In this document: positions 27,818 through 36,873 of the stretch, in pieces
How the letters are laid out: every line of letters begins with the position of its first letter
Numbering within the stretch: position 1 is the stretch's first letter
Made by a program: the position numbers and the translations under genes
The notes under the pieces: generated by a model
Told to the model about the DNA's origin: nothing
The model's database searches: none
What the model saw: the letters and a program-made list of their open reading frames with translations, nothing else
From: Microvirga arvi
Lineage (GTDB): Bacteria > Pseudomonadota > Alphaproteobacteria > Rhizobiales > Beijerinckiaceae
Length of the DNA stretch: 64,000 bases
Assembly: GCF_016892765.1 (NCBI RefSeq)
Contig: NZ_JAFEMD010000024.1
Coordinates: forward strand, 1-64,000
Direction of reading: 5' to 3'

Positions 27818-28660
27818 ATGATGATCATCGGATCCTCCGATCAGGTGCCTCGCACGACCCTGCTCAAGCGGTTTCCCGTCCCGCGAAACCTCGGCGTCGG
27901 CCCGGAATCCCGTATCGGGCGCGGGAAGACGTGGTCAGCGCCGGCCGGGGCCGTGCGCGTCAAGGCATTCGAAATCTATCGCTACGACCCCGACTCCGAC
28001 GGTAACCCGCGCCTCGATACCTTCGAGGTGGATCTCGACGATTGCGGCCCGATGGTTCTGGACGCGCTCATCTGGATCAAGAACAAGGTCGACCCGGCCC
28101 TGACCTTTCGCCGCTCGTGCCGCGAGGGCATCTGCGGGTCCTGCGCCATGACCATGGACGGCACGAACTGGCTGGCCTGCACGAGGTTCATCTCCGACAT
28201 GGCCGCTCCGGCCACCGTCTATCCTTTGGCGAACATGAGGATCATCAAGGATCTGGTCCCCGACCTGACGCATGTCTTTGCGCAGTACGCGATGATCGAG
28301 CCCTGGCTCCAGACCAGGACGCCGGAGCCCGAGAGAGAACGGCCCCAATCCCCGGAAGAGCGTAGCCGGCTCGATGGCTATTACGAATGCATCCTCTGCT
28401 TCTGCTGCACGTCAGGCTGCCCGAGCCATTGGTGGAATGGCGACCGCTTTCTGGGGCCAGCCGCGCTTCTCCAGGCCTATCGCTGGCTGGCCGACAGTCG
28501 CGACGAAGCGACCGGCGAACGGCTCGACATTCTGGAGGACCCGTTTCGGCTCTACCGGTGCCACACCATCCTCAACTGTACCCGGACCTGCCCGAAGGGT
28601 CTGAACCCGGGGAAAGCCATCGCCGAGATCAAGAAGATGGTGCTCGAGCGCCGAACCTGA
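27818..28660 (+). CDS. sdhB: succinate dehydrogenase iron-sulfur subunit
   Basis: The protein has 280 aa, slightly longer than usual because of an extra N-terminus before the conserved [26 protein letters not shown] lies 3-6 nt before a double ATG; the second (27821) has the better spacing. Cluster ligands are present: [12 protein letters not shown] for [2Fe-2S], [12 protein letters not shown] and [20 protein letters not shown] for [4Fe-4S] and [3Fe-4S]. It transfers electrons from the flavoprotein to ubiquinone in complex II at the inner membrane. sdhC and sdhD follow directly, but no sdhA is present. Confidence 0.95.
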   Translation: MMIIGSSDQVPRTTLLKRFPVPRNLGVGPESRIGRGKTWSAPAGAVRVKAFEIYRYDPDSDGNPRLDTFEVDLDDCGPMVLDALIWIKNKVDPALTFRRSCREGICGSCAMTMDGTNWLACTRFISDMAAPATVYPLANMRIIKDLVPDLTHVFAQYAMIEPWLQTRTPEPERERPQSPEERSRLDGYYECILCFCCTSGCPSHWWNGDRFLGPAALLQAYRWLADSRDEATGERLDILEDPFRLYRCHTILNCTRTCPKGLNPGKAIAEIKKMVLERRT

Positions 28661-28684
28661 CCACCGCGAGAAGGCTGGACCGCC

Positions 28685-29089
28685 ATGATGCCCACTTCCC
28701 CGGCAAAGCGCCCAAGGCCGCTTTCGCCCAACATTCAGATCTACCGGCCGCAGCTCACGTCGGTCCTGTCGATTGCCAACCGGATCAGCGGCGTGGTCCT
28801 GAGCCTTGGTGCCGTTGTGCTGGTGATCTGGCTGCTTGCTGCGGCAGCCGGACCGGAGGCTTACGCGGTCGTGCAGGGTGCCCTTGCCTCCTGGCTCGGT
28901 CAGGTTGTTCTGTTCGGATGCACCTTCGCCTTCTTTCTGCATCTGTGCGGCGGCATCCGGCATCTGGTCTGGGATATGGGATACGGATACGAGCTTTCGT
29001 TGATCTACGCGTCGGGATGGGCGGTCGTGGCAGGGAGCGTGGCGCTCACCGTGCTGGCCTGGATCGCCAGCCTGCTTCTAGGAGATTAG
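28685..29089 (+). CDS. sdhC: succinate dehydrogenase cytochrome b556 subunit
   Basis: The protein has 134 aa. The family head is RPLSPNIQIYRPQLTSVLSI, with the S-x-x-x-R quinone-site region in SIANRISG, three membrane helices, and the heme-ligand helix FAFFLHLCGGIRHLVWDMG. It anchors complex II and binds heme b with SdhD. It starts 24 bp after sdhB. Confidence 0.93.
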   Translation: MMPTSPAKRPRPLSPNIQIYRPQLTSVLSIANRISGVVLSLGAVVLVIWLLAAAAGPEAYAVVQGALASWLGQVVLFGCTFAFFLHLCGGIRHLVWDMGYGYELSLIYASGWAVVAGSVALTVLAWIASLLLGD

Positions 29090-29093
29090 GGCC

Positions 29094-29480
29094 ATGGACC
29101 GGCAGCACATGCGCTCTCCCCTGGCCCGCGCGATGGGACTTGGCTCCGCGAAAAAGGGGGTTGAGCACTGGTGGGCGGAGCGCGTGTTGGCCGTCGCCCT
29201 GATTCCGCTGACCCTGTGGTTCGTGGCATCGATCATCGCGCAGACAGGCAGCGACCATGCCACCTTCATCACCTGGCTGAGAATGCCGGTTACCACCATC
29301 ATGATGGTATTGCTGCTGGTGGCCTTGTTCCATCACACCGCGCTTGGCCTCCAGGTCGTGATTGAGGACTACAGGCACGCGGGGTCCAAGTTCGCGGCGC
29401 TGGTCATCATGCGGCTGACCTGTTTTGGGCTGGCGACCGCCGGGATCATCGCCGTGCTGCACATCGCCTTCGGCGGCTGA
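29094..29480 (+). CDS. sdhD: succinate dehydrogenase membrane anchor subunit
   Basis: The protein has 128 aa. It starts after a good ribosome-binding site (AGGAG) overlapping the end of sdhC, with only 4 bp between the genes. It has three helices and the motif FHHTALGLQVVIEDY, which supplies the heme-ligand His and the Asp-Tyr pair near the quinone site. The preceding motif SAKKGVEHWWAERVLAVALI is typical of alphaproteobacterial SdhD. Confidence 0.92.
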   Translation: MDRQHMRSPLARAMGLGSAKKGVEHWWAERVLAVALIPLTLWFVASIIAQTGSDHATFITWLRMPVTTIMMVLLLVALFHHTALGLQVVIEDYRHAGSKFAALVIMRLTCFGLATAGIIAVLHIAFGG

Positions 29481-29483
29481 GAG

Positions 29484-29509
29484 GGAACGGCTGCGTCATC
29501 GGTCCCGTC
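29484..29509 (+). promoter_or_regulatory. possible EcfG-type promoter before the CBS gene
   Basis: GGAAC, a 17-nt spacer and CGTC (consensus CGTT), ending about 30 bp before the ATG at 29540. The -35 element is perfect and the -10 has one mismatch. Confidence 0.35.
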
Positions 29510-29539
29510 GGATCCCACAGAAGTCAGGAGACTAGGCCC

Positions 29540-29980
29540 ATGTTCGTCGAGAGATTGTTGCCTGAGGCGCGTAAACGGCTCGTCACCATCGCGGATGATG
29601 CCCCGCTGATCCAGGCGGCAAGCCTTCTGCGACCGGGGACCGACCTCGTGGTCGTGCACGGTTCAACAGGCATTCTGGCTGGTGTCATCACCAAGACGGA
29701 CGTTGTGAGCCAGATCAGCCGATGTCAGGGAGCGGGCTGCACAACGGCAGCTTCATTGGTGATGACACGAGACGTCGTGTGTTGCCAAACGAGTGACAAG
29801 CTTCAAGACGTCTGGGCACGAATGAAGGAGCGAGGCTTGAAGAATATTCCAGTCGTGGACCGGGATCTGCCGCCTCAGGGGGTGCTTAATGCACGGGACA
29901 TGCTCCAGGTTCTCCTGAGAGAGTCGGAAAGTGAGGAAGCGATCATGCGGGACTATCTGATGGGAATCGGATACCGCTGA
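29540..29980 (+). CDS. CBS-domain protein, 146 aa
   Basis: A single CBS pair: first unit around residues 10-60 (LVTIADDAPLIQAASLLRPG, GVITKTDVVSQIS), second around 75-135 (VVCCQTSDKLQDVWARMKER, LKNIPVVDRD, GVLNARDMLQVLL). Such stand-alone proteins bind adenine nucleotides and are common stress-induced proteins. CAGGAG precedes the ATG at 29540. It lies 59 bp after sdhD with a possible promoter of its own. Confidence 0.88.
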   Translation: MFVERLLPEARKRLVTIADDAPLIQAASLLRPGTDLVVVHGSTGILAGVITKTDVVSQISRCQGAGCTTAASLVMTRDVVCCQTSDKLQDVWARMKERGLKNIPVVDRDLPPQGVLNARDMLQVLLRESESEEAIMRDYLMGIGYR

Positions 29981-30039
29981 CCGTTCGAGGCACTCAGGCA
30001 AAAACGCTATAAATCCGCCGGAGCCTAAGAGTTGAAGTC

Positions 30040-30330
30040 GCTGCCGAGTTGCGCTCCATGGACCACCGGTCGAACATTTGGGCTCCGCCTGACCTCAGGC
30101 TGGCTAGAAGCGCCCGCGGCGGTACCGTCATGTGCCGGACCTGTAATGAGAGCAGTGCGGACCGGTCGCCCTTCGGCACCGGCAAAAGCATGTATCTTGG
30201 CCCTCAAGCCGCCGCAGGAAGGTCCGACCCCCTGCCATGATCCCCGTTCTTGTGCTTACGCTATTCGGATGGGCGCAAACACGGGGGTTGTCGATCACAT
30301 GACGCCTCGGTCATCGTCATGTGATCGAGA
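30040..30330 (-). mobile_element. IS5-family transposase middle fragment
   Basis: The minus frame reads GLRAKIHAFAGAEGRPVRTA and LITGPAHDGTAA, matching the conserved GLxTKIHALxDALGxPxxxxLTxGQxHD block of IS5 (IS427 group) transposases. Upstream DNA has further traces in other frames. It is distinct from the complete element at 31.6 kb. Confidence 0.6.
30291..30328. repeat. perfect 14-bp inverted repeat
   Basis: TCGATCACATGACG and its exact complement with a 10-nt loop. It lies inside the IS5 relic region. No T-run follows. It may be an operator, a hairpin, or an accidental product of decay. Confidence 0.5.
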
Positions 30331-30449
30331 CTGTCTCTAGGATGCGGTCCACCCCCGGCCTCGCGCTACGACACCCAGAAGTTGCGACCTAGGTCTGCAT
30401 CCAAAGGACTGTTGGTATCTTTCAGATCAAAGATCTTGCCATCGACAGT

Positions 30450-30465
30450 CAAAGAAATTCATTTG
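30450..30465 (+). promoter_or_regulatory. AATT-centred palindrome, site 3
   Basis: CAAAGAAATTCATTTG, preceded at the fixed distance by GATCTTGCC and by AGATCAA. The surrounding 50 bp closely match site 5, and the spacing to the downstream ATG (30577) is also identical, 119.5 bp. Confidence 0.6.
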
Positions 30466-30576
30466 CTGCGTGATTAGGGTGGGCGCACAATGCTCCGCAT
30501 TCAATGGTGCAATGTTCGACCCAGCACACTAAGGGCTTAGCTACCAGACCGGAAGTCAAGCTGAATGAGCAGCAGC

Positions 30577-30663
30577 ATGTCAACGGCACGGAGAGAGCGA
30601 GCAACAAGGCTCGATGCCGACAATTGCACGGAAGACGGGGTCACCCGGTTTCAGTGCTGGTAA
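30577..30663 (+). pseudogene. decayed copy of the 35-aa membrane peptide gene
   Basis: The frame MSTARRERATRLDADNC aligns with MRTPRRAHTVRFDAGHL of the peptide at 38676, and the DNA shares the AAGGNTCGATGCCG block. The hydrophobic helix is lost, so it is probably non-functional even though its upstream element is intact. Confidence 0.35.
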
Positions 30664-31075
30664 GTTGATATTGGCGGCTCGGGACTTTATTGCTGCTTGA
30701 GCTTCCAATTGGCCCGACCATGCAGTGGAGTTGCTCGGGCCATGTTAGGGCCGATGCTGCTGCAAGAATGAACACCGAGGTGGTGATTAATGGTCGAGAG
30801 GTGCGCTCTCCGAAATTGCTGACGCTGTCCAGTTTGCTACTCATAGGTCACGTGCGTCGAGGATTGAGCCTGACCATGTTCTTGGTCGGCAAAAACGTAT
30901 CTGCATTGCAACGGCAATTCTGAAAGGGTCGACATATCGGAATGTCCGCTGCAACAACGTCAAGTATTAAGTACAGTTAATCGTATGCTTTCAAGCCAAA
31001 CGTGGAGCAGCCTTGCCTCAACCATGAAGCCTTGGTGATCAAGATCAGATTGGCTGATCCTGGGAGAAGATCGCA

Positions 31076-31606
31076 ATGCCGGTGCAACAAGACGTCCGTA
31101 CAGTCTCCGAAGCAGTTGGAATATTCCGCCGCCCCGAGGACCTCCAAAGTGCAATCGATGAATTGCTAAGTTCTGGCTTTGACCGTGCGGATCTCAGTCT
31201 GCTCGCCAGTGAGCACGCCGTGGAGGAAAAGCTCGGACATCACTATGAGAAAGTCAGCTCATTGGCGGATCATCCTACAGTCCCGCGAGCGGCGTACATA
31301 TCGACCGAGGCAATTGGAGGCGCTGAGGGTGCGTTGATTGGCGGGCTCATGTATGTTGGAGCGGGAGTGGGAGCTGGAGCTATCGTAGCTTCTGGCGGCA
31401 CTCTTGCGGCAGCAATCGCCTCGGTGGCTTTGACAGGCGGCGTTGGCGGTCTCATCGGCTCGGTTCTGGCCAAATGGGTAGGTGATCACCATGCACATTA
31501 TCTGCAAGAGCAGATCGACCATGGTGGCTTGTTGTTGTGGGTGCGAATATGGGATGCTGAGGACGAGATGCGTGCCCTTAGAATTCTTAAGAGCCTGTCC
31601 GAGTGA
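31076..31606 (+). CDS. glycine-rich membrane protein, 176 aa, stress-type
   Basis: GGGAG lies 9 nt upstream of the ATG. The N-terminal 60 residues (SEAVGIFRRPEDLQSAIDEL, GFDRADLSLLAS) resemble the 17 kDa surface/general stress fold in which a helix-strand unit spots an S-x-L-x-x-A motif. The middle is a Gly/Ala-rich double helix (GGAEGALIGGLMYVGAGVGA, LAAAIASVALTGGVGGLIG), and the C-terminus returns to a strand (GGLLLWVRIWDAEDE). It is likely an inner-membrane protein of the DUF1269/YflT-like type; the family assignment is tentative. An IS5 element has inserted 8 bp after its stop. Confidence 0.7.
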   Translation: MPVQQDVRTVSEAVGIFRRPEDLQSAIDELLSSGFDRADLSLLASEHAVEEKLGHHYEKVSSLADHPTVPRAAYISTEAIGGAEGALIGGLMYVGAGVGAGAIVASGGTLAAAIASVALTGGVGGLIGSVLAKWVGDHHAHYLQEQIDHGGLLLWVRIWDAEDEMRALRILKSLSE

Positions 31607-31666
31607 AAGTTGAATCCGAGCAATGGGTTGTGATTCACTGGTTGGCGCCGATTTGCGGAGGCGCCC

Positions 31667-32143
31667 ATGTGGACCCCAGAGAACCGCGGTCTCTACGCTC
31701 GCCCAGGTTTGCGCTACCCGAGCGACCTGACGGATGCCGAATGGGATCTGGTGCGACCGTTTCTGCGCCGTCGCACGAAGTCCGGTCCAGCCCCGGAGCG
31801 CTTGCGCGAGATCCTCAATGCCGTTCTGTACGTCTTGAGCACAGGCTGCCAATGGCGGGCTTTGCCCAGAGACCTGCCGCCGCGCAGCACCGTGCACGGC
31901 TGGTTCGTGCGCTGGCATTGCGATGGCGTGCTCGACCGCCTGCACTTCGCGCTCTACCAGCAGGTCCGCCAACTTGAGGGACGCCAGGCCAGTCCCACCG
32001 CCGCGATCGTCGACAGCCAGAGCGTCAAGAGCGCGGAAAAAGGGGGAGGCATATCGATCCGATCGGCTATGACGCGGCCAAGAAAGTCAAAGGCAAGAAG
32101 CGTCACCTCATCGTCGACACACTGGGCCTGGTGCTTGGGCTGA
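31667..32143 (+). CDS. IS5-family transposase, OrfA
   Basis: The N-terminal part of a DDE transposase: YPSDLTDAEWDLVRPFLRRR, ILNAVLYVLSTGCQWRALPR, and the first catalytic Asp in AAIVDSQSVKSAEKG. At the AAAAAGGGGG run (32037-32046) the protein must shift by -1 to continue into the second frame. That kind of slippery site is used for programmed frameshifting in the IS427 group. After the run, this frame is meaningless. Confidence 0.85.
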   Translation: MWTPENRGLYARPGLRYPSDLTDAEWDLVRPFLRRRTKSGPAPERLREILNAVLYVLSTGCQWRALPRDLPPRSTVHGWFVRWHCDGVLDRLHFALYQQVRQLEGRQASPTAAIVDSQSVKSAEKGGGISIRSAMTRPRKSKARSVTSSSTHWAWCLG

Positions 32144-32508
32144 ATGTGACACCGGCCGACGTGCAGGACCGGGACGGCTTTCTGCCGCTTCTGAAGAGTG
32201 TGCGGCGCGTGTTCGTGTTCCTGGAGCGCCTGTTTGCCGATGGCGCCTACAGCGGCGCAGCAACAGCCGCGGCCGCGAAACGGACCGGCAAGGTGGTTCT
32301 GGAGATTGTCAAACGTTCGGATGCAGCCAAAGGCTTCGTGGTGGTTGCGAAGCGGTGGATTGTCGAGAGAACCTTCGGGTGGCTCGGCCGCTGCCGCCGG
32401 CTGGTCAAGGATTTTGAGAATCTCACGCGCACGCAGCTGGCGTTCGTGCAACTCGCCATGATCCGGCTCATGACCCGCAGGATCGCAAGGCTTTGTCAAA
32501 GCTCATGA
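32131..32508 (+). CDS. IS5-family transposase, OrfB
   Basis: The -1 frame continues the transposase from about 32040: IDPIGYDAAKKVKGKKRHLI, VDTLGLVLGLNVTPADVQDR (second half of the catalytic core), RLFADGAYSG (Asp), and WIVERTFGWLGRCRRLVKDF (catalytic Glu in the VERTF motif). The first usable start here, 32131, is probably not used; the product is expected as a fusion with OrfA. Confidence 0.85.
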   Translation: MLGLNVTPADVQDRDGFLPLLKSVRRVFVFLERLFADGAYSGAATAAAAKRTGKVVLEIVKRSDAAKGFVVVAKRWIVERTFGWLGRCRRLVKDFENLTRTQLAFVQLAMIRLMTRRIARLCQSS

Positions 32509-32518
32509 ATCGCTCGGA

Positions 32519-32944
32519 CCGACTCTAAGAAACATTCAGGAGGCGACGTTCACGCCCACGTTCTGCCAGCAGCGGCGTAATACTATGTCCTACAAGGCTT
32601 AGACGAGGTATTCGGCGTGAGCCCCATTCTCGACGAAAATGCCAGGAGGATCTGCGCCTCGACCTAATGATAGCGTGTGGTTTGTTCAACCCGCGACTTG
32701 GATCCGGACAAGGGTGCAAAACGTGAAGCATCACGAGGGACTGGAGCTCACTCCGACAGGAATCCTGACCTTTTAGGCTGAATCTAAACATCTAGGGCAA
32801 CCGGCCGCTAGTGACCGCGGTCGCATTTCGGTACAGGGTGATCAACGCCTGTAGTCACCCGATCCAGGCTTTGTGTAGCTAATACTACAACGCCAATCCT
32901 AAGACATTGTCGTGGGTCTAACAATGTCCTCAACCCTTACCTGG
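32519..32944. other. stretch without a supported gene
   Basis: Between the IS element and the LysR regulator; no convincing frame. Confidence 0.45.
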
Positions 32945-33811
32945 TCACCCGGACGATGCGAATGGTTCGGCTTTCACCCTTGTAACGGAGTGCAGTCCGG
33001 CCAGGACGGGGCCAATGATCGCCATATCCGCATTGACAGAGTGCACCGCATAGACTGGGTAGGAGAATTGAGGCATTTCGGGGACTAGATGGAGTTGTCC
33101 GGACTCTATGTAGGGTTGGGCCGCGCTCATCCTGAAATAGCCGGCCCCACCAAAGGATAGAACATAGCTAAGCGCGAGCGGGCCAAAATCCATAAAGAGA
33201 TCGGGTTTAATATCGGGAAAGCTCATGCCATGATGAAGAGCAAAATCAGGCCCCCAATCCATATGCACGTAGTCCAATCCGTCCATAAGGCGTCCATCAG
33301 GATCGGACGTTACGAGCACGAGTTTCTCTTCGGTTAGCAGATCGATTGTTAGGCCTGGTAGATGTTGAGGCGCATACATGATCGCGACATCGACTAACCC
33401 AGATGCCACTTGCTTGATCAGATCCTGCGGCACATCAACGTGAACGTGGAGGCTTATATCAGGTAGTGAACGGCGTATCCATTGAACCCAATTGAGCAGA
33501 AGCGGCTGCCACAGGCTCACCTCACTACCGGCGGTCAGCACCGCACGGCGGCCGGGCGGCACTGCGACCTGCTGGAGCGTACGCTGCCACAACTGGACGA
33601 ACATCGGGGCATGGCGCAGGAACTGCTCGCCAGCGGGCGTTAGCGAAGCTCCGCCTTTATGACGGACAAAAAGCTGCCGCCCGAGCTGCTGTTCCAAGAT
33701 GCGGATCCGCGCGCTCACTGTCGTCTGACCGACATTCAATCGCTCCGAAGCTCGTATGAAGCTCCCAGTTGAAACGATCTCAAGAAACGTCCGAGCAAGT
33801 TCAATGTCCAT
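32945..33811 (-). CDS. LysR-family transcriptional regulator
   Basis: The protein has 288 aa. The N-terminal winged helix is typical: DIELARTFLEIVSTGSFIRA, SERLNVGQTTVSARIRILEQ, QLGRQLFVRHKGGASLTPAG. A periplasmic-binding-like effector domain follows (about 90-280: RRAVLTAGSEVSLWQPLLLN, ASGLVDVAIMYAPQH). The ligand is unknown. No divergent target gene sits next to it; the nearest upstream is the end of the PAS kinase, convergent or tandem on the same strand, so its target cannot be named. Confidence 0.92.
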   Translation of the reverse strand: MDIELARTFLEIVSTGSFIRASERLNVGQTTVSARIRILEQQLGRQLFVRHKGGASLTPAGEQFLRHAPMFVQLWQRTLQQVAVPPGRRAVLTAGSEVSLWQPLLLNWVQWIRRSLPDISLHVHVDVPQDLIKQVASGLVDVAIMYAPQHLPGLTIDLLTEEKLVLVTSDPDGRLMDGLDYVHMDWGPDFALHHGMSFPDIKPDLFMDFGPLALSYVLSFGGAGYFRMSAAQPYIESGQLHLVPEMPQFSYPVYAVHSVNADMAIIGPVLAGLHSVTRVKAEPFASSG

Positions 33812-34005
33812 AAGTCATATAGCACAAAAACTGTACTAAAATGTCAATGAGATTGAACAAGCAGGTGGATAAGCTGCCCAGTAGATTGGGAAAATATCGC
33901 CAAGTCAGCAACTGACAGGCTTGTGGGAGCCGCTGAAGGCAGAACGATCACCACCCCCTCCACCCGGTGCACACTTGCAGCATCCCGCTCTGGACGGCTG
34001 ATGGC

Positions 34006-36873
34006 CTATGCTCCACCCTTTCTCACTTGTATCACGCTCTGGAGCACGCGTGACAATTCCTCAACCGCATACGGCTTCTTCAGCAATTCGAAGCCGTACC
34101 GTCCTTCTTCCGCCAGCACGTGGCTGTAGCCGCTCGTCAGCACAACCGGCAGGCATGGGAATCGGCGGCGGATCTCCTGCCCAAGTTCAACCCCGCTCAT
34201 GCCCGGCATGACCACGTCCGAGAACACCACGTCAAATCCGTTCATTCTCTCGTGCAGGAGCTTCAGCGCCTCGTCAGCATTCGCGGCCCAGGTTGTCTCG
34301 TAGCCGATATCTCGCAGGAGCTGCGTCGAAAATGTGCCAACCTCGACGTTGTCCTCAACAACGAGCACACTCCGCCCGCCGCCAGTGTCACCCTGCACGG
34401 CGCCTCTCACGTGGGGGGCGGCCTCTGCCGCCGTGTGCGTGACCTGTGGCAGGTAGAGGGTGAAGGTGGTACCACGCCTGAGTTCGGTCTCAACATCGAC
34501 GTCGCCGCCCGACTGTTTGGCGAAGCCGTAGACCTGGGAGAGTCCTAGCCCTGTGCCCCTGCCGACCTCCTTTGTGGTGTAGAACGGCTCGAAGATCCGG
34601 GCGAGCTTATCGGCCGGAATACCTGATCCTGTATCGGCCAGTGACACTGCTATGAAGGAGCCTGCCCCGCCGCCGTGCCCCCGGATCGGGGGCATCTGCA
34701 TGACGCCCTGGACCCTGATTGTAAGAATACCCTCACCATCCATAGCATCACGGGCGTTCACCGCCATATTCACCAGTGCCGTCTCGAACTGGCTGGCATC
34801 GGCCTCAACGAGGCAGCGTTCGTAGCCGATGTCGGTCACGATCTGGATGCGCGAGCCTAAGACGGTGCGCAGCATGTCGATGATTGCTCGAATGCGCTCG
34901 ACGACATCGAACACCTCAGGCTTAAGCGCCTGCCGGCGGGCAAAGGCTAGGAGCTGACCTGTAAGCTTGGAGGCGCGCTCGACCGTATCAGCGATGGCTT
35001 CGATGTAGCGCTGGCGCCGATCCTCCGGCAGATCCGAGCGGCGCAAGAGATCGGTTGCGGAGCGGATGATCGTCAGCAGGTTGTTGAAGTCGTGCGCTAC
35101 ACCACCCGTAAGCTGTCCTACAGCCTCCATCTTCTGCGATTGGCGCAACGCCTCCTCGGCATGCCGGCGCTCTGTGATATCGACCGCTTCGGGCACAATG
35201 GCGACAACTTCGCCGCCCGCATTCTGGACAGGCCGCATGGAGAGGTCGAAAGCCCGTTGGCCACTCGGCAGGTTGAGGAAGATCTCCTGACGCATCGTCT
35301 CCCCACCTGCCACCCTTGCGACCGCCACGCGGACAGTTTCCGGCATTCCGGGTGTGGCTGTGAACCACGGCGTGTCCCTGAACGGCTTGCCGACCACACC
35401 TTCGCGCGCTGACTGGATGCCTTCAAGTGAGCTGGTGTTGGCGTCCAGAAGCGTGCCGTCGGGCGCCATCAACCATTGATATTGGTAGCTCGTCTCGAAG
35501 ATCGTGCGCAGCCGGGCTTCGCTGGACCGTAGCTCTGCCGTGCGCTGGGCAACCTCGGCCTCAAGCCTCTCGTTAAGGCGCTCAAGCGCCTCCTGCGCCC
35601 GCTTCTGCTCGTTGATGTCTACAATGACGACAAGGGCCGCACCAACTTGCCCCTCAGAGTTCCACACCGGGACACCGCTTACACGTGTCCAGATCTCCTG
35701 GCCGTCGCTCGGGCGAAAGCGGAACTCGGTCCCGGCGGATTCCTCGCCACGAAGAGCGCGTATGCCCGGGTATCGATCACGCGTGAGCCGCTTGCCATCG
35801 TTGTCCAAAGCAACCCAGCGCTCCTCGCCGTCAGGTGTACGGGACGGCAGCGGATCGTCCGGAAGGAAGCGCCGGAACGCTGGGTTGGATAGAAGGGCCT
35901 TGCTGTCCTGGTCGATGAAGCAGACGCCGACCGGTAGGTTGTTGATGAGAGCTGTAAATCGCTCGCGCTCCATAGCGAGCCGAGCCTCGGTCTCGCTTAT
36001 CAAAGTCTTAGCCTGCTGGCGCTCCGTAATTTCGAGGAAGAGCACCGCGAACCGCTCCGCGCCGATGTGGAAAGCGTGCCCCTCATACCAGCGATTCAGG
36101 ACGCCCACTTGGCGCGTAAAAGTCACCGGCTGACCCGTCTCGACGACGTGGGCGAACTCGTCCACCCACTCGCCCTCTATACCTGGAATGGTCTCCCTAA
36201 GGGTATGGCCGACTGCGGCCTCACGGGAGATGCCGACCAACTCCTCCCAAGCCGGGTTCACCTCAAGGTAGCGCCAATCCGTGATCCTGCCATCCGGATC
36301 ACGGACCACCTCGCCAATAAGCGCACCCTCGTGCAGGCGTTCGAAGAGGCTGCGCCAGGGTATATCGCCGTGACAAAGCGCCGGTTGGATCGCCAAGCCC
36401 TGGCTGGCCTCAATTCCCTGACTGAGCAGTCCAGCGATCCTCCCGTGGTCGTCGCGCACCGGACTGAGATGACACTTGAAGAACCGCCGCTCCGAGTGGA
36501 CGTCACCAAGCAATGTGAATGGCGCGATCTCAAGAGAGGTCGCTTCGCCAGCAAGAACGCGGTCAATGGCGGGATTAAGGATGTTGATCGCAGCCGCCCA
36601 GGCCTCTCGGAGCGGGCGGCCGAATGTGTCTGCCTTCGACGCGAGCAAGAAACAGTAGGCATCGTTGTAGATGCACGTCAGATCCGGCCCCCACGCCAGG
36701 ATGGTCGGCACCCTGCTCTCCAGGGCCGCAGCGGCAAGAGTTTTAAGCGAATGCGGCCACCTCTCGATCGGTCCGAGCGGCGTCGCCGCCCAGTCGAAGG
36801 CGCGCATGAGAGTGCCCATTTCGCCGCCGTCGACGATTTCGGGGCTTGTGGCGGGGCTACGGCTGCCATGCAT
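34006..36873 (-). CDS. multi-PAS hybrid sensor histidine kinase with receiver domain
   Basis: The protein is 955 aa from the ATG at 36873 (GGGAG upstream; an in-frame GTG 15 nt earlier is less likely). Order: PAS-type modules at about 15-155, 170-290, 305-430 and 450-575; coiled-coil near 425-450; HisKA with the phospho-accepting His in GGVAHDFNNLLT (about 594); HATPase near 690-810 (DTGSGIPADKLARIFEPFYT, GRGTGLGLSQVYG); and a C-terminal receiver (VLVVEDNVEVG, phospho-Asp in FSDVVMPGMSG near 886, Lys in ELLKKPY). There are no membrane helices, so the sensor is cytoplasmic. It lies at the end of the uspA copy 2 transcription unit. Confidence 0.92.
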   Translation of the reverse strand: MHGSRSPATSPEIVDGGEMGTLMRAFDWAATPLGPIERWPHSLKTLAAAALESRVPTILAWGPDLTCIYNDAYCFLLASKADTFGRPLREAWAAAINILNPAIDRVLAGEATSLEIAPFTLLGDVHSERRFFKCHLSPVRDDHGRIAGLLSQGIEASQGLAIQPALCHGDIPWRSLFERLHEGALIGEVVRDPDGRITDWRYLEVNPAWEELVGISREAAVGHTLRETIPGIEGEWVDEFAHVVETGQPVTFTRQVGVLNRWYEGHAFHIGAERFAVLFLEITERQQAKTLISETEARLAMERERFTALINNLPVGVCFIDQDSKALLSNPAFRRFLPDDPLPSRTPDGEERWVALDNDGKRLTRDRYPGIRALRGEESAGTEFRFRPSDGQEIWTRVSGVPVWNSEGQVGAALVVIVDINEQKRAQEALERLNERLEAEVAQRTAELRSSEARLRTIFETSYQYQWLMAPDGTLLDANTSSLEGIQSAREGVVGKPFRDTPWFTATPGMPETVRVAVARVAGGETMRQEIFLNLPSGQRAFDLSMRPVQNAGGEVVAIVPEAVDITERRHAEEALRQSQKMEAVGQLTGGVAHDFNNLLTIIRSATDLLRRSDLPEDRRQRYIEAIADTVERASKLTGQLLAFARRQALKPEVFDVVERIRAIIDMLRTVLGSRIQIVTDIGYERCLVEADASQFETALVNMAVNARDAMDGEGILTIRVQGVMQMPPIRGHGGGAGSFIAVSLADTGSGIPADKLARIFEPFYTTKEVGRGTGLGLSQVYGFAKQSGGDVDVETELRRGTTFTLYLPQVTHTAAEAAPHVRGAVQGDTGGGRSVLVVEDNVEVGTFSTQLLRDIGYETTWAANADEALKLLHERMNGFDVVFSDVVMPGMSGVELGQEIRRRFPCLPVVLTSGYSHVLAEEGRYGFELLKKPYAVEELSRVLQSVIQVRKGGA

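Larger units (their letters stand above)
31615..32518 (+). mobile_element. IS5-family (IS427-group) insertion sequence, apparently complete
   Basis: The element is about 904 bp with short terminal inverted repeats TCCGAGC (31615-31621) and GCTCGGA (32512-32518). It encodes a transposase in two overlapping frames. The target-site duplication is not clear, and the ends are my best estimate. No other complete copy is in the window, though two relics of related elements are. Confidence 0.75.

Noticed and set aside
31035..31048. FNR/FixK-like box GTGATCAAGATCAG before the 176-aa membrane protein
   Set aside because: Eight of ten consensus positions match, but it ends only 28 bp before the start codon, too close for the usual -41.5 activator position.
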